A stretch of 64,000 nucleotides of DNA from Rhynchopus euleeides (GCA_963210315.1 OY723271.1:1054001-1118000); one strand, 5' to 3'; numbered from the stretch's first letter, positions 42,449 through 53,186 are shown. A program made the numbers and translations. The notes: generated by a model not told the origin, from the letters alone.

Positions 42449-45020
42449 CCCTTTCTGTCCGGGGGGTATTTTTTCGATTTTTGGGAAAATTCGCCTTCCC
42501 AAGTAAATTGTCTTCCACTCCACCTTTTTCAACATTTTTTTATCGGGAACTGCGTTTGCGCAGAACGTTGCATTGTTCCGGTTTTTTTCCCGAAAAAAAA
42601 TTTCACATGTGGGCCTCGCCCGAGAAACCAAAAATCGAGGTGCAAAAAATCCAGAAAAAAATTCAGGGCGGTGTGTGACCAGGGCTGTTCCTAACTGGGG
42701 GGCTTGTTCCCCACTTTCAGGATTCTGAACTTTTTTTCTAAGAATTTTTGTAAGGGGAAAAAAAGTTTTTTTCTAAGAATTTTGTTAGGGGAATTTTTTT
42801 CTAAGGTTGTTTCGCAGAGGAAATTTTTTTTCTAAGTTTTCCCCAGTCGACAGGGCGCGGACAAGGATGGAAGGGAAGTCTGTCCCCCGTACAGTTCGCC
42901 TTGCTGGCCAACTGGAGAGCCAGACGTTCACTACCGTGGCCTCCGGCGGCTGGGGGGCTCCGCCCCCCAGACCCCCCTGTGGCGTACGTCTCGTACTCAA
43001 GTCCTTCGAATCCCACCAGGTCGGGGTCCAACCACTCCAGTCGCCTCTGAGGACGCAGCCAACTCGCACAGAATCTGTACGCCCACACGAACAGATGTTC
43101 GCTACCGTGGCCTCCGGCGGCTGGGGGGCTCCGCCCCCCAGACCCCCCATGTAGCGTGTGCCCGTCCATCTATCTCACTTCCCCGGGTACAGTGCAGCGT
43201 AGGAGGTCAGCGCCGCATCCATGAAGCGCTTCTTCGAAGCCTGACTGACATCGGACAGGAGGTCGGGCTTCCCCACCTGGGAGGTACACTTGCCGCGTTC
43301 GCGCCATGCGTGACACGCGACACGCTACCTGAAACGTGTGCCTTGCTAACACGGGCATTTCAACGGTCTGCCGACGACCGTTCCCCAAACCAGTAAACCA
43401 GCAGTTTTGGAAAATCGGAGAGATCACCCTACTGCGCTGAATATGGTGCGCACCACTGCAACAATCCCCGGGAGCTTTTGGGCTTTCAGACCTGAAGGGG
43501 CCAGCACGTGGGTGGCGTCGGGGAGTGGCAGCTTTGTACCTGTCCTCCAGCTGCTGGCATGTCCAGTGCGAGAGTGCCAAGGTGTATTGAGTCCCTGCGG
43601 AGCACAACCCCCGATGAGAACGAGTGCCAGATGATCCTCATTCATTTTCAGCTGTAACGCGCATGAGGGGCACTCTCTGCCGCAAGCATCTCTGGGCATC
43701 ACTCGAGAGCTGTCAATGATGACGCGGAGAGGAATCAGAGAAAAAGTCCCGCCTGACGGGCACGCGCCTGGAAACTGTGGGGGGGCGAGCAAAAAATCCC
43801 TTGTAAAAATTCTTAGAAAAAACCTGGTTCCCCGACCCAAAAAACCTGGAAAAAGGGCTCGTTCCCCGCCCAGGCCTGTGTGTGACCGCCCAAAAAATCC
43901 GGGTTCTATGGCGTTCTCGAACAGTTCTGCTCCAGCGCAGTTCCCGATAAAAAAAAATGTTGAAAAAGGTGGAGCGGAAGACAATTTACTTGGGAAGGCA
44001 GTGGTTTGCACAAGGCAAATATATCAACAGGTGCAAAAACACATGTTCTGAGGTACCTGACTGTGAGCCACCCCAGCGACCCCGTTAGCCCGTTGGGCAC
44101 CTGGATCGAGGTAGAACACCCTTCCCTGCCCCTCTGGGGCCATGGAGGATGTCCGCCCGATGACTGACGGCATTAAATCTCCATCAGAGAATTCCACCAT
44201 ATTTCACTGATGGGTGGCTGGAGGCCGAAATCGGGTGGTGCATCGGCACAGCCCGTTGGGGCGGATATTCGAGATGCAGAGGTCTGAAAACTGATTTCCC
44301 AGATGACATCTGTCGGAAACCTTTCCCTTATCGAAGGAATCGGGCAAAAAGATGCTCGGGAAAGCTCGATACCTCCCACGCAGGTTCAGGAGGCGGTTTC
44401 AAGGGCAAAACCACCGAAAATTCCACCTTGTGGTGCAATTTTGTTACAGAGCCAAGTTGGTCAGAGTTTCGCTTTTCCGACCAACTCTTGGTGCATTTGA
44501 AAGATTCGTCCACCCCGTTTCCACCATAAAAAGAAATCTTGAAAAATTCGAAATTCAAATAACTTTGCCTGCATAGGCAAAGTGAAAGCCACTGTAGTGG
44601 CCATACCTGCCCAAGACCCTCTGAGACCCACCCAGCCCCCCCAGCTCTCGCGCCTGTGATGGGTCGAAATGTGTTCTGTGGGTCTGCATATCGATGTGTT
44701 TTTGCGGAGAATAACTCCGGAGCTTTCCACGATCGGGGGAGTCGAGCGAAATGGGGCACAAGAACACCTGATATGGTTGACTCGTAAATAGGGGCCATGA
44801 GGGACGACCCAAACCCGAAAATCTCACCTGAGTGTGCAATTGTCCTCCGGCAGTACGTTGGACGGATCTCCACCTTTCCCATGAACCCTTGCTGCATTTG
44901 AAAGGATTGAGCTCCCCCATTTTACCATACAAAAAAATCCTGAAAAATTCGAAGTGCATAATTATTTACTTACGTAAGCAAAGTGCAAAGCCACTGTAGT
45001 GGCTTCCCGGACAGAAAGGG
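42449..45020. mobile_element. piggyBac-like TTAA element, 2.57 kb, no transposase
   Basis: Ends CCCTTTCTGTCCGGG are inverted and each is flanked by TTAA (42445-42448 and 45021-45024), the piggyBac signature. Within it is a second inverted pair of about 62 bp (42489-42551 and 43938-44002), two copies of the GC-rich palindromic repeat (42927-43149), and near the right end two degenerate direct repeats (about 44490-44605 and 44880-45003), each ending with an AAGCCACTGTAGTGGC-type palindrome. No frame resembles a piggyBac transposase, so it would be non-autonomous and nested. Confidence 0.8.
42927..43149 (+). repeat. GC-rich palindromic repeat, pair 4
   Basis: Copies at 42927-42982 and 43097-43149 in direct orientation, spacer containing GAGGACGCAGCCAACTCG, closely matching pair 1. 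Confidence 0.9.
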
Positions 45021-45113
45021 TTAAGAGAGGTGGTGTCGATGCTCCGACGGCCTGATGCATAAGACGACACCAGGCAGTGGCGTACAAAATAATGGATCTT
45101 TTTTTCAACTGTT

Positions 45114-45222
45114 GGGGGCCCTCGCTACCAGTCACTGCTCGTCACAGCTCGTCAGTCAGTGAGGGGAAGTGGGCTGGAGCTCACTTTTTCTCACTCAGTC
45201 ACACTTGGTAGCGAAGGCCCCC
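45114..45222 (+). mobile_element. 109-bp MITE, copy 3
   Basis: Flanked by GTT (45111-45113, 45223-45225). Sequence nearly identical to copies 1 and 4. Confidence 0.9.
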
Positions 45223-45663
45223 GTTGCCAGATTTTTTTATGACCATTTTTGCTATTTTTTGGTGGGCTGTGACACACAGCCTTGGCATGCTTTTCTGCGC
45301 AGTCACAGTGTGCCAGAAGGCAGCTGGGGTGACCTAGTCTTCGAGGGGGGAAGGGGTGGAGGGGCGGGGGACGGGAGGAGCGGGAAATCCGAGAGGGGAC
45401 CTTTTCATCTTTGATGCCTTTCAAGAACAGGGTTTATGCGAGAGCCCAGCTCCATGCGCAATCCCACTGCCAGGCCAAGACGGGTTTTTGTTCCCAGATC
45501 TGCACACCTCCACGCACCCAGGTCCCCTTCCCACCCTCTCCAGTTCCCCACTGTGCTGCCCCGGCAAGCAGCAAACATCTCTCGGCATCAACGCCTTTAT
45601 AGGTTGCCTGTTTTCATCTGTTTCTGTCCGGAAAGAATAACAAAGCAAATAAAAGAAAACAAC

Positions 45664-45772
45664 GGGGGCCCTCGCTACCAGTCACTGCTCGTCACAGCTC
45701 GTCAGTCAGTGAGGGGAAGTGGGCTGGAGCTCACTTTTTCTCACTCAGTCACACTTGGTAGCGAAGGCCCCC
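45664..45772 (+). mobile_element. 109-bp MITE, copy 4
   Basis: Flanked by AAC (45661-45663, 45773-45775). Same orientation as copies 1 and 3. Confidence 0.9.
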
Positions 45773-46000
45773 AACAACATTTTTCAAAATGACAGCAATG
45801 ATGTGTGAGGAACCCATCCCGCCCAGCACCCCCCCCCCGACACACGCCCCTGGTTGTCAGTGCTATTCAGCAGCAGAAACAGGGAAGCATGCACACGCCC
45901 TCCCCATCGCCCCACCCCCCCCTTAGATGGTTTGGTTCACTGCCTGGTTGTGTCGTGTGTATTGACGCCACAAAACCCAGAGTTCTTTAGACGAATTCTC

Positions 46001-47776
46001 TCAATACCCAGATGCCTCGTTAAGATGGGGGATTTCAGTGAAGCTGAGGAACTCTGCGGCGGTGTGACAGGCCGCTTTGGGGAAGGTCAGCGTGGCATTG
46101 CATCCGTGGCCGTGATCGTTCACCATGGAGATATTCCCACCGAGGTACCGAGCGTACACCTGGGATCTTGGGAGACCGAACCCCCAGCCTGCAAGGCCTG
46201 ACCCAACTGCTGCCTGCTCGCCTGCCAGCCCACCGCCCTCTTCGTCCTTCTTGACATGCGCCGTGGTGTAGCCGTACCGCCAGACGTTGGAGAAGACAGT
46301 GGGGCACATGCCGCCACCCTCGTCGCTCACCCGGATGATGATGGACTTCTCATCGCTCTCCACCACGACCTGCACAGGAGGGACCTGCCCCCGCGCGTTG
46401 GATTTATCGTCAGTCCTGTGGCGGCGCACCGTGGCATGCACGGCGTTCTTCAGCACCTCCGTCAGGATGTAGCGGAAGTGGGGCTCGATGTACTCCAGGG
46501 TTGCGGTGATGTCGCCCTTCACGTCGATGCGGGGGGAGGACCCGAGCTCCTGGTAGCACACCGCCTGCGTCTTGAAGGCGCAGTCGCGCAGCGTCGCGAC
46601 GGGGCGGAGCTGGGTGTCAAATGCCCCGACGTGGTTGTTCCCGCGGTGGCTGTCGCTGAGGAGGAGGTGGTGTTGGATGCCCACCACGCAGCTGACGGAG
46701 TGCATCAGCACCGACGATACGAAGTGGTCGAAGAAGCAGGGGTCCACGCTTATCACATTCCGCGCCTTGGCGACGGCGCCCCGCAGCTGCGCCAGGGCCT
46801 CCCCGTCACCCAGGATCATGCCGCGCTGCGTGAGGGAGCGGAGGAGGGCGCAGAACCTGACGTGCTTCGGCAGCGTGTCGATCACACCGCACTCCTCCTG
46901 GAAGGCCGACAGCTCCTGCACCGGCTCCAGCATCTTATGCGCCAGGCGCATGAGATCCTCATTCTGCTGCAGCGGCTCCGGAAGCACCTTGAAGGAGCTC
47001 ACCGTCCTGGCAAGGCGGGCCTGTATGCTCTCGAAGACGTGCTGTGCGTTGAGCAGCAGCGCCTCCTCGTCCTTACCATGGGCATCGCGCCCGACGGTGA
47101 GGATGGCATGGAGCTGCCGCCGCTGAGGGTCGCCCCGTGCCCTACTGAGGATCAGCTCTTCGTGCTGCTTCCACGGCTGTGTGTGTGTGGGGGGGTGTTG
47201 TGTCGTGGGGGGGATGTGGGGCGGGCGAAAGTCTTGCAACAAAAAGAAGGCATGCACGTCCCCCACACACACCCCCCCTCCCTAATGCAGCGGCAGTGAT
47301 AGGCATGGCAGATGGGGCCGCCCCGCAAAAAAAATACCCCCGCGCATCTCGGATCCCCTCAAACCCAACCCTCCTGAGTGGTCCGTCCACTGCTCATCCC
47401 CACCCCCACCTCACCCTCAACACCCTTCCGCATGCAGCCAACCGGCCTCGTCGCATACCGGGATCTCCAAGAGGGATGCTGGGACCTCGGGCACAACAGC
47501 AGCCTCTGCTGGGGCGGCCGTCACATTAGTTCTGCGCGAGATGGTGGGGCGGATGACGCGGTGCTGCTGGTGGATGTTGGCGGGCAGGGGCCGTTTGTTC
47601 ACGACCCGTGCCTGCTGGGTCTGCGCAGCGCGCATGTAAGCCAGGGCCGTCGCAGAGGTGAAGTGCTCAGCATGGCGTGCCGACGGCGCCGCTGCCAGCT
47701 GCTGCGCGCAGCCCCGACGCGCCCCGCGGCGCGACTCACCCTCGACTAACCGCCGCAGGCAACTGCCTTTATTCAT
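46001..47776 (-). CDS. Mitochondrial PDK/BCKDK-family protein kinase (two exons)
   Basis: Exon 1 47776-47459 and exon 2 47176-46001 join in phase 0 across a GTATGC...CACAG intron, giving about 497 residues. Exon 1 starts MNKGSCLRRLVEG and is Arg/Ala-rich without acidic clusters, like a mitochondrial presequence. Exon 2 carries the N-terminal helical domain (FESIQARLARTVSSFKVLPE matches the RLAxxI..LP region) and the GHKL ATPase: N-box EVLKNAVHA (about residue 345), G1 SDEGGG (391), G2 GWGFGLPRSQVYARYLGG (437). The family phosphorylates and inactivates pyruvate or branched-chain ketoacid dehydrogenase E1. Which substrate cannot be told. Without exon 1 the exon-2 frame would start in C-rich intron sequence, which argues for the two-exon model. 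Confidence 0.88.
47177..47458 (-). other. Putative cis-spliced intron of the PDK-like gene, 282 nt
   Basis: Donor CCG/GTATGC at 47459/47458 and acceptor ACACACACAG/CCG at 47177/47176. It removes stop codons and C-runs between two in-phase coding frames. It is the only intron I can support in a host gene here. Confidence 0.7.
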
Positions 47777-49158
47777 TCGCAGCAGGTGGTGCGGTGTGTG
47801 TATCGCAGGGGAGGTCTTGGGAATACTGCATGGCAGGTGTGTGGTGTGAAGCGGTGGCAATGTGTATTGTACGTGCAGTCGCGCGCACTGCTTCTCGTCA
47901 CACAGCCAAGAACGGTGAATCACTGTGTGGACTGCTTGAGTGATGGCGAAAGCGGGAGTAATAAACCGCAATGGGGGGGTGGGGAACTTCACCACTGCGG
48001 TTTGAGGATGTTCCCGAAGTGGGGTCTGGATTCCACAATCGACAAATGTCCTTCTGTCCGTCCTGGGCAAGACGTTAAACTACCTGGGAGGGCTTCCCCA
48101 AACCATGACGGGTGCTTGCACCAGGAGTTTGAAACAGCCACTCATGCCTTGCGATGCTCAAGTGCCTGCTGGACCCCTATGTCCTTCAGGCCCCAAAGCA
48201 GGCAACGATATGGGAGCAACCTAACAGGGGAGGTGAAGAGGGCACGGGTCTTAGCCTGATGACACACTGCAACCTCAAGGTGACTGGCGACACCTCTCCC
48301 ACAGTCTGCGGCGACTCTGCCGTGGCGACAAGGCTTCCTGTCATGGGAGATCGCTGCGTGGATCAACGTGGCACCACCCGTGTGCTCGGCAGGTTGTTTC
48401 GGCACCTGTTTTCTCCGTGTCATGCTTTTCGTGAGCGTGTCAGGGATGTTGGCACACGCTGGGGAGGGTTCACATGATGACATAACATATATCAGAAGCA
48501 CACACCCACGTGGCGCTGTCCTTGGCAGGACTTTGAAAGTGCCGCCTTGATATCCTTGTTGGATAGAACCCTCATATCACACCCTCAATCAGCTGACGAC
48601 GTCCTTCTGTGAATATTGGTGCACTCCTCAGTGTCTCGGTGCGCACTCCCCGACTGCAACATTTGCATGTGTCTCTGGGGATGCAAGCGAGATCACACAT
48701 CCAAACTATGGGTTGCTGTGATGCCCACAGGTGACGGAAGGGGCATATGCTGCTGCAGTAAGTATGGAGTGGCTGGCTGGGTGGGCAGGTGGGGGGGACA
48801 GGGGAAGCGCGGGGCGTGTGTGCGGACTCTCCTCCCACCATGACCCTGAGACACCCACCTGAGGCTCTGTGATCAGCCCCACTCACACCCCACCCACCAC
48901 ACCCCTTCTTGAGATACACACACGACGCACAGCACGACACCACCCCTCTCCCAGCCTCATCCCGACTCAGGAACAGGCCTGGAGCAGCAGGATAACCCTT
49001 CACTCTTCACTGGCCTACTGGGCAGTGGCACCGCCTCACAACCCATGGCGGTTCGTGACCCGCTTCCTTCTCCTGAGAACCATCACCCATCACCGCCCTC
49101 TGCGATGCGCATCCCTGGCCAGCTGGCTCGTTGACGAGGCTGGACACAACTGACTGTT
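47777..49158. other. Intergenic
   Basis: Upstream of the PDK-like gene. C/A-rich leader sequence (CACACACCTGCCATGCAG near 47830) could hold its splice acceptor. No other gene supported. Confidence 0.45.
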
Positions 49159-50169
49159 CTAGCTGCTTGGGGGAGCCCCCCTTGTCAGCGAGTATATTTT
49201 AATGAGGGATGCGTCGTACACAAATGTGCCGGAAGGCTGTGGGAACGAAGAGGACTCCAGAGCGAGGCCATTCCTCAGGAGCTGCTGGAGGAGGTATTGG
49301 AACGTCTCCTCGTTGCGGTGTGTCACCGCAAACACAATGTGCCGCAGCCTGGGCGACCTCTCCAGGAACGCGGCAAACGTGTCGGACAGGGCTGGGATCA
49401 CCTCACGGTCGTACACCACATCCGCCGCCAGCAGGCAGGTCGTGTCATAGCCTGAGATGCGGGACAGAACAGCCTCGTCACCTGCCTGCACCTTTTCCCA
49501 ATCGAGGTCCTCCACAGACACGGCATCGGCAAACCCTGCGATTTGGATATTCTCACGCGTGTTGTTGTTGACTGTCTCCAGATAGTCTGTCATCACAACA
49601 CGCCCGGTCTCCTTGCAGGTCGCAGCTGCGACAATACCCGTCAGCCCCACCCCGCTGCCTAACTCCACGATGTTCGCACCCTGCAGCTCCTCCCTGTGCA
49701 GCATCACCCAGTCTGCCAGGGCAAAGCCTGCGGGCCACAGTGCGAGACCCACCTGGCTGAACTCAGGCCACACCTTGATGCCGTAGATGGTGCCCTCCAG
49801 CGGGTAGCATTTGAAGCTGTACTCGAGGTTGCGCCCCATCCCGCCGAGGGTGGCGGCAAGGTCGTCGGGCTTCGGCTGGAAGGAGAGCCCGATCTCCATC
49901 AGGTCGTCGTCGACACCGGCACCGCAGCTCTCGATGGCCCGCATGTATGCCTTGCAGAGGGACCACAGGTATTTCTGGGTGGGGGGGAACCTCGCCGTGG
50001 CTGGGTTGTGCAGCACATGCCGCACGAAGAGCTGCTGCGACCCCTCCGAGGTCCACTCGTCGCCCCACGCAGACGCCAGCTCTGCGAGCACATCGGCAGG
50101 GCGGAGCTGCTGGCGGAAGAGGCTCAGCGCTGCCCGCAGCTCCTCAGGGTCAGAGGTGGTGCTCACCAT
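49159..50169 (-). CDS. FAM86/EEF2KMT-like lysine methyltransferase
   Basis: 336 residues from an ATG at 50169 (MVSTTSDPEELRA), just after an acceptor-like CAG. The N-terminal 100 residues (FRQQLRPADVLAELAS, LFVRHVLHNPATARFPPTQK) resemble the FAM86 N-terminal domain. The Rossmann methyltransferase follows: GLALWPAGFALADWV, SAM-binding VELGSGVGLTG (about residue 168), VMTDYLETVNNNTREN, the catalytic-loop region LAADVVYDREV, and FAVTHRNEETFQYLLQQL, which matches the T-x-R-N-x-E-T segment of EEF2KMT. The human enzyme trimethylates a lysine of elongation factor 2. METTL21/22-type methyltransferases are the alternative. Confidence 0.85.
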   Translation of the reverse strand: MVSTTSDPEELRAALSLFRQQLRPADVLAELASAWGDEWTSEGSQQLFVRHVLHNPATARFPPTQKYLWSLCKAYMRAIESCGAGVDDDLMEIGLSFQPKPDDLAATLGGMGRNLEYSFKCYPLEGTIYGIKVWPEFSQVGLALWPAGFALADWVMLHREELQGANIVELGSGVGLTGIVAAATCKETGRVVMTDYLETVNNNTRENIQIAGFADAVSVEDLDWEKVQAGDEAVLSRISGYDTTCLLAADVVYDREVIPALSDTFAAFLERSPRLRHIVFAVTHRNEETFQYLLQQLLRNGLALESSSFPQPSGTFVYDASLIKIYSLTRGAPPSS

Positions 50170-50187
50170 CGTATCACCATAACAGAC

Positions 50188-50223
50188 CTGCAGGGGGTGG
50201 GGTGGGTGGGTGGGTGGGTGGCT
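50188..50223 (-). promoter_or_regulatory. Putative trans-splice acceptor of the methyltransferase gene
   Basis: Minus strand reads repeated CCACCCACC, then CCCCTGCAG (AG at 50189-50188), leaving an 18-base leader to the ATG at 50169. The clearest such site in the window. It also decides the start: the in-frame ATG at 50232 lies upstream of the tract. Confidence 0.6.
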
Positions 50224-51284
50224 ATATTTCATATGCTCGTTGGTTGAAGAAAGGTTGAAGATGAATCAAATCAGATCGGCCCACGCGTCTTTCGGGTGGG
50301 GGTGTGGGGGCGGAGGCCTGCACCGAGGCCACCCTTGTGACCGCACGCTTAGCTGAAGGTCTTCATCCGAAATATTTTGCCGCACGGTGCGCCTGTTGTT
50401 ACTTCGCAGGTTCCCTTCGCAGCTCGCCGATAATACACAAGTGGATTTGCTGCACAGGATAATCGGGCAGAAAACGAACGGTAAAAAAGGGATACAATGC
50501 AAGTCTTCCCTCTGCGTGGCAAACCATGCCTGTGCGACATCTATTCTGTTGGGGAACGGGGGCGCTCACTTTATCTGCCCTTTTTGGAGCGAACTACCCC
50601 ACCCATTAGGCTCCGTTTCTCCGTCGATCGCACAAAACAAACTCAATATGGGTGTGTACACGGGAGGTGATAGGGGGGGGGGGGGCTTTGCTGGTGCAGC
50701 TAAAGGGGCCTTGGGTTCACCCTTCGCCCCACCAGAGCAGAAGATAGAAGGCAGCGAGAGGCGGTGGGGGAGGGGGGGGAGGGGGGTTCGAAGAACAGGT
50801 CAGCATTGAGGGGGAGCTAGCAGAGGGTGTCGTTAAGCAGGTCTAAAGGGAAAATCGTTACAAAAAAAATCGGCACCCCCTGTTTCGAAGAGAACCGCCA
50901 TTACCCCCTGCTCTCTGACAGCGATGCGATGCCACACACAACCGACCTGATGGGTGCGGGACACAGCCCTTCTCTCCCCCTCCCATTCTCTTATTGCGGT
51001 GCCCTCGAACCTCCTGACGCCGGCCCCCCAACCCCCACCCGTCTCCTGCAATAGCTGTGACACGGCAGGGGCGTGGTGGATGTTTTATGCATCTACGGTA
51101 CACTACTCTTCCCCGCACTCTTCCCGATGTGAGCGGATGGGAAGGGAGGGGTGCGGTTGGAAAGCAGGCGATATTAACAGAATAAAAAGGCAGGGTGATT
51201 TGGAGGCCCATGCGTTAACCCCCCCCCCCTTTGATGTGCCCTCCACTGCCGCACCCTCATGCAAACCCCAAACCCGCCCAACCT
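50224..51284. other. Intergenic
   Basis: No supported gene; short frames, G-runs near 50680 and 50766. Confidence 0.5.
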
Positions 51285-52880
51285 TCACGACTCCAGCACC
51301 TCTGCCTCCGACAGAGGGAAGGGGCAGGAGGCGAGGTTGAGCCGCGAGGAGCACCCCAGCCACGGCAGCGGCACAACCCCCTTCGGGAGGTGCTCCTGGA
51401 GCTCGAGGCGGAGCGACGCGAGCACCTCGACACAGGTGGGCGCCTTGTCCATGTCGCGGAGGACTTTGAGCAGCGCGGCTGACATGATCCCGCCGTCGGG
51501 CAGCCGCGTCTGCTGCGGTGTGGTGAAGAGGTACTGCACCGACAGGACAAACACGTGGGGCCGCATCGGGGGAATCCCCTGCATCTCCTGCGCAACGATG
51601 CTTGTGTCGGAGCCACACTTCAGGGTGTACTGCACGTTGAGGAAGCACCGTCCCACATCGAAGATCAGCACCAGCGGTGCGTGGCTGTGGGCTGCCCCCG
51701 CCATGTCGGGGCGCATGGGGGACGGCATGCCCAGCCCCAGCCCCAGACCTTCGTACACCTCTGCCTCGAGCAGGTGTTCCGACGACCCGTCCTCCTCACA
51801 GGTGCGGAGGGAGTCGCTGTCACAGTACCTCCCGCTGCTCCCGCAGAACCACAGGACTGCACGGGCCCCCCCTGCCCAGGCAGCACCGAGGGTGCGGAGC
51901 GACCCCATCAGGGCCTGCCGCGAAGGCGGCAGGCTGCGGTAGTGGTTGTGCCGCGGGTCCTGCGTGGATGCGCCCCTCAGCTGCCCGACAGCCCCCGTCA
52001 GCACCGTGACGTCGGTGATGCTGCGGACGAAGGTGGAGGCCACAGCCTCCGCCGCAACCGTGTTGCCCTGCCCGTCGGTGTCGACACCCACAACAACAGC
52101 CGCGACGCTGGGCTCGGCACAGACAGCAACAGCACCAGCAACATTGTGCCGCACAGGCGAGCACAGGATCCCCTCCTCGGCATGGCGGTGCGGCTGGGGG
52201 GGCGGCTGGCTGTGTGGGACAGCCCGGTGCGCCTCGCGCCTGTCCGACACCCGCAGGTGGTACACCTCGTTGCTGCAGAGCGACTCGTAGCCTGCGACGC
52301 ACACCGCGGTGGCCTCACCCGAGGCACCGCCGTGGAGCCTGACGAGGAGTGAGATGCCCGAGTGGGGGGGGATCCCGAAGAACTCTTTGACGGTCGATTT
52401 GACGGCATCGAGGCTTTCGCCCTCCCCGGCGCAGAACACTTGGGAGGCATCGCCATACTGCACGGTGAAGATCTTGCGTGGAGGGGACGATGCATCAAAC
52501 AGGGACGGTGCATCGTGGTAGCGCTGCTGCTGCTGCAGCTGGTGGTGGCGGTGGTGCTGCTGCTGCTGCTGGTGTGGCGACAGGGGCACCATCTCCGCCT
52601 CGCGGCGCTCCAGCTGCGCCTCGCGCTGCGCCAGCTCCAGCTCCGCCTCCTGCAGCCGCTTCACGCGGCGCGACTCCGCCTCAACAGCCTCCCTGCGGTA
52701 CGCCTCCAGGCGCAGCTCCGTCTCCGCCACAGCCCGCTCCCGCTCAGCCACCTCCAGCTCCTGGCTCTGCAGGCGGTGCTCCCATTCTGCAAAGTCCTCC
52801 TGGTGCAGCACAGGGGGGCGGTGCTGCTGGTGGGTGTACCCCCCACCGTCATGCCCGTAGGGGTGAAGCCCCCATGGCAT
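51285..52880 (-). CDS. Caspase-fold (C14-like) protein with lost catalytic residues
   Basis: 531 residues from an ATG at 52880. Residues 28-98 form a charged coiled coil, followed by a Gln/His-rich linker. Residues about 135-212 look like a beta-grasp (ubiquitin/PB1-like) domain (KIFTVQYGDASQVF, SNEVYHLRVSD). Residues 258-475 follow the order of a p20 caspase/metacaspase domain: VAAVVVGVDTDGQG, a helix (SRQALMGSLRTLGAAWAGGA), strand AVLWFCGSSGR where SGHG is usual, strand PLVLIFDVGRCFL where DxCHSG is usual, then VFVLSVQYLF and GGIMSAALLKVL. His is replaced by Ser and Cys by Gly, so it should be proteolytically inactive. The caspase-fold call is inference from motif spacing. Confidence 0.6.
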   Translation of the reverse strand: MPWGLHPYGHDGGGYTHQQHRPPVLHQEDFAEWEHRLQSQELEVAERERAVAETELRLEAYRREAVEAESRRVKRLQEAELELAQREAQLERREAEMVPLSPHQQQQQHHRHHQLQQQQRYHDAPSLFDASSPPRKIFTVQYGDASQVFCAGEGESLDAVKSTVKEFFGIPPHSGISLLVRLHGGASGEATAVCVAGYESLCSNEVYHLRVSDRREAHRAVPHSQPPPQPHRHAEEGILCSPVRHNVAGAVAVCAEPSVAAVVVGVDTDGQGNTVAAEAVASTFVRSITDVTVLTGAVGQLRGASTQDPRHNHYRSLPPSRQALMGSLRTLGAAWAGGARAVLWFCGSSGRYCDSDSLRTCEEDGSSEHLLEAEVYEGLGLGLGMPSPMRPDMAGAAHSHAPLVLIFDVGRCFLNVQYTLKCGSDTSIVAQEMQGIPPMRPHVFVLSVQYLFTTPQQTRLPDGGIMSAALLKVLRDMDKAPTCVEVLASLRLELQEHLPKGVVPLPWLGCSSRLNLASCPFPLSEAEVLES

Positions 52881-52894
52881 CTCTGCCGTGTGGG

Positions 52895-52932
52895 CTGTGG
52901 CTGTGTGTGGGTGTGTCGGAGGGGGAAGGGGG
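52895..52932 (-). promoter_or_regulatory. Putative splice acceptor of the caspase-fold gene
   Basis: Minus strand: CCCCCCTTCCCCCTCC, then ACACACCCACACACAG and CCACAG, with AGs at 52902-52901 and 52896-52895, ahead of the ATG at 52880. Confidence 0.5.
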
Positions 52933-53045
52933 GCGCAACAGCGTTTTTTTTGAGCATCCTCTGCACAAGCAGATTCTCAAAGTGATCTCTGCTGATGAGG
53001 GGCACAACATGTTTCCAGATGGTTGCCAACGCTGGCCAACGCGGG

Positions 53046-53186
53046 GTACCCCCTTCGCTGAGAAATGCAAAAAAAAAGGTGAGATGCGTGTGCGAATGCC
53101 TCACAAAACTAATTTGCAGCGAAGGGAAGTGTGGCTGTTGCTCACTTTTTTTCCACACAGTCACATCTGGTAGCGAGGCCCCCCCC
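53046..53186. mobile_element. Diverged relative of the 109-bp MITE
   Basis: The right end TCTGGTAGCGAGGCCCCC and interior CTCACTTTTTTTCCACACAGTC match the family. The left end (CCCCCTTCGCTGAG) is altered. No clear target duplication. Confidence 0.5.

Noticed and set aside
42995-43025. TTCGAATCCC resembling a tRNA T-loop
   Set aside because: Lies in a repeat spacer; no cloverleaf or A-box could be assembled around it.
47184-47272. Start of the PDK-like kinase at 47272
   Set aside because: That segment is C-rich intron-like sequence (HIPPTTQHPPTHTQ). A separate exon with a presequence joins in phase at 47176.
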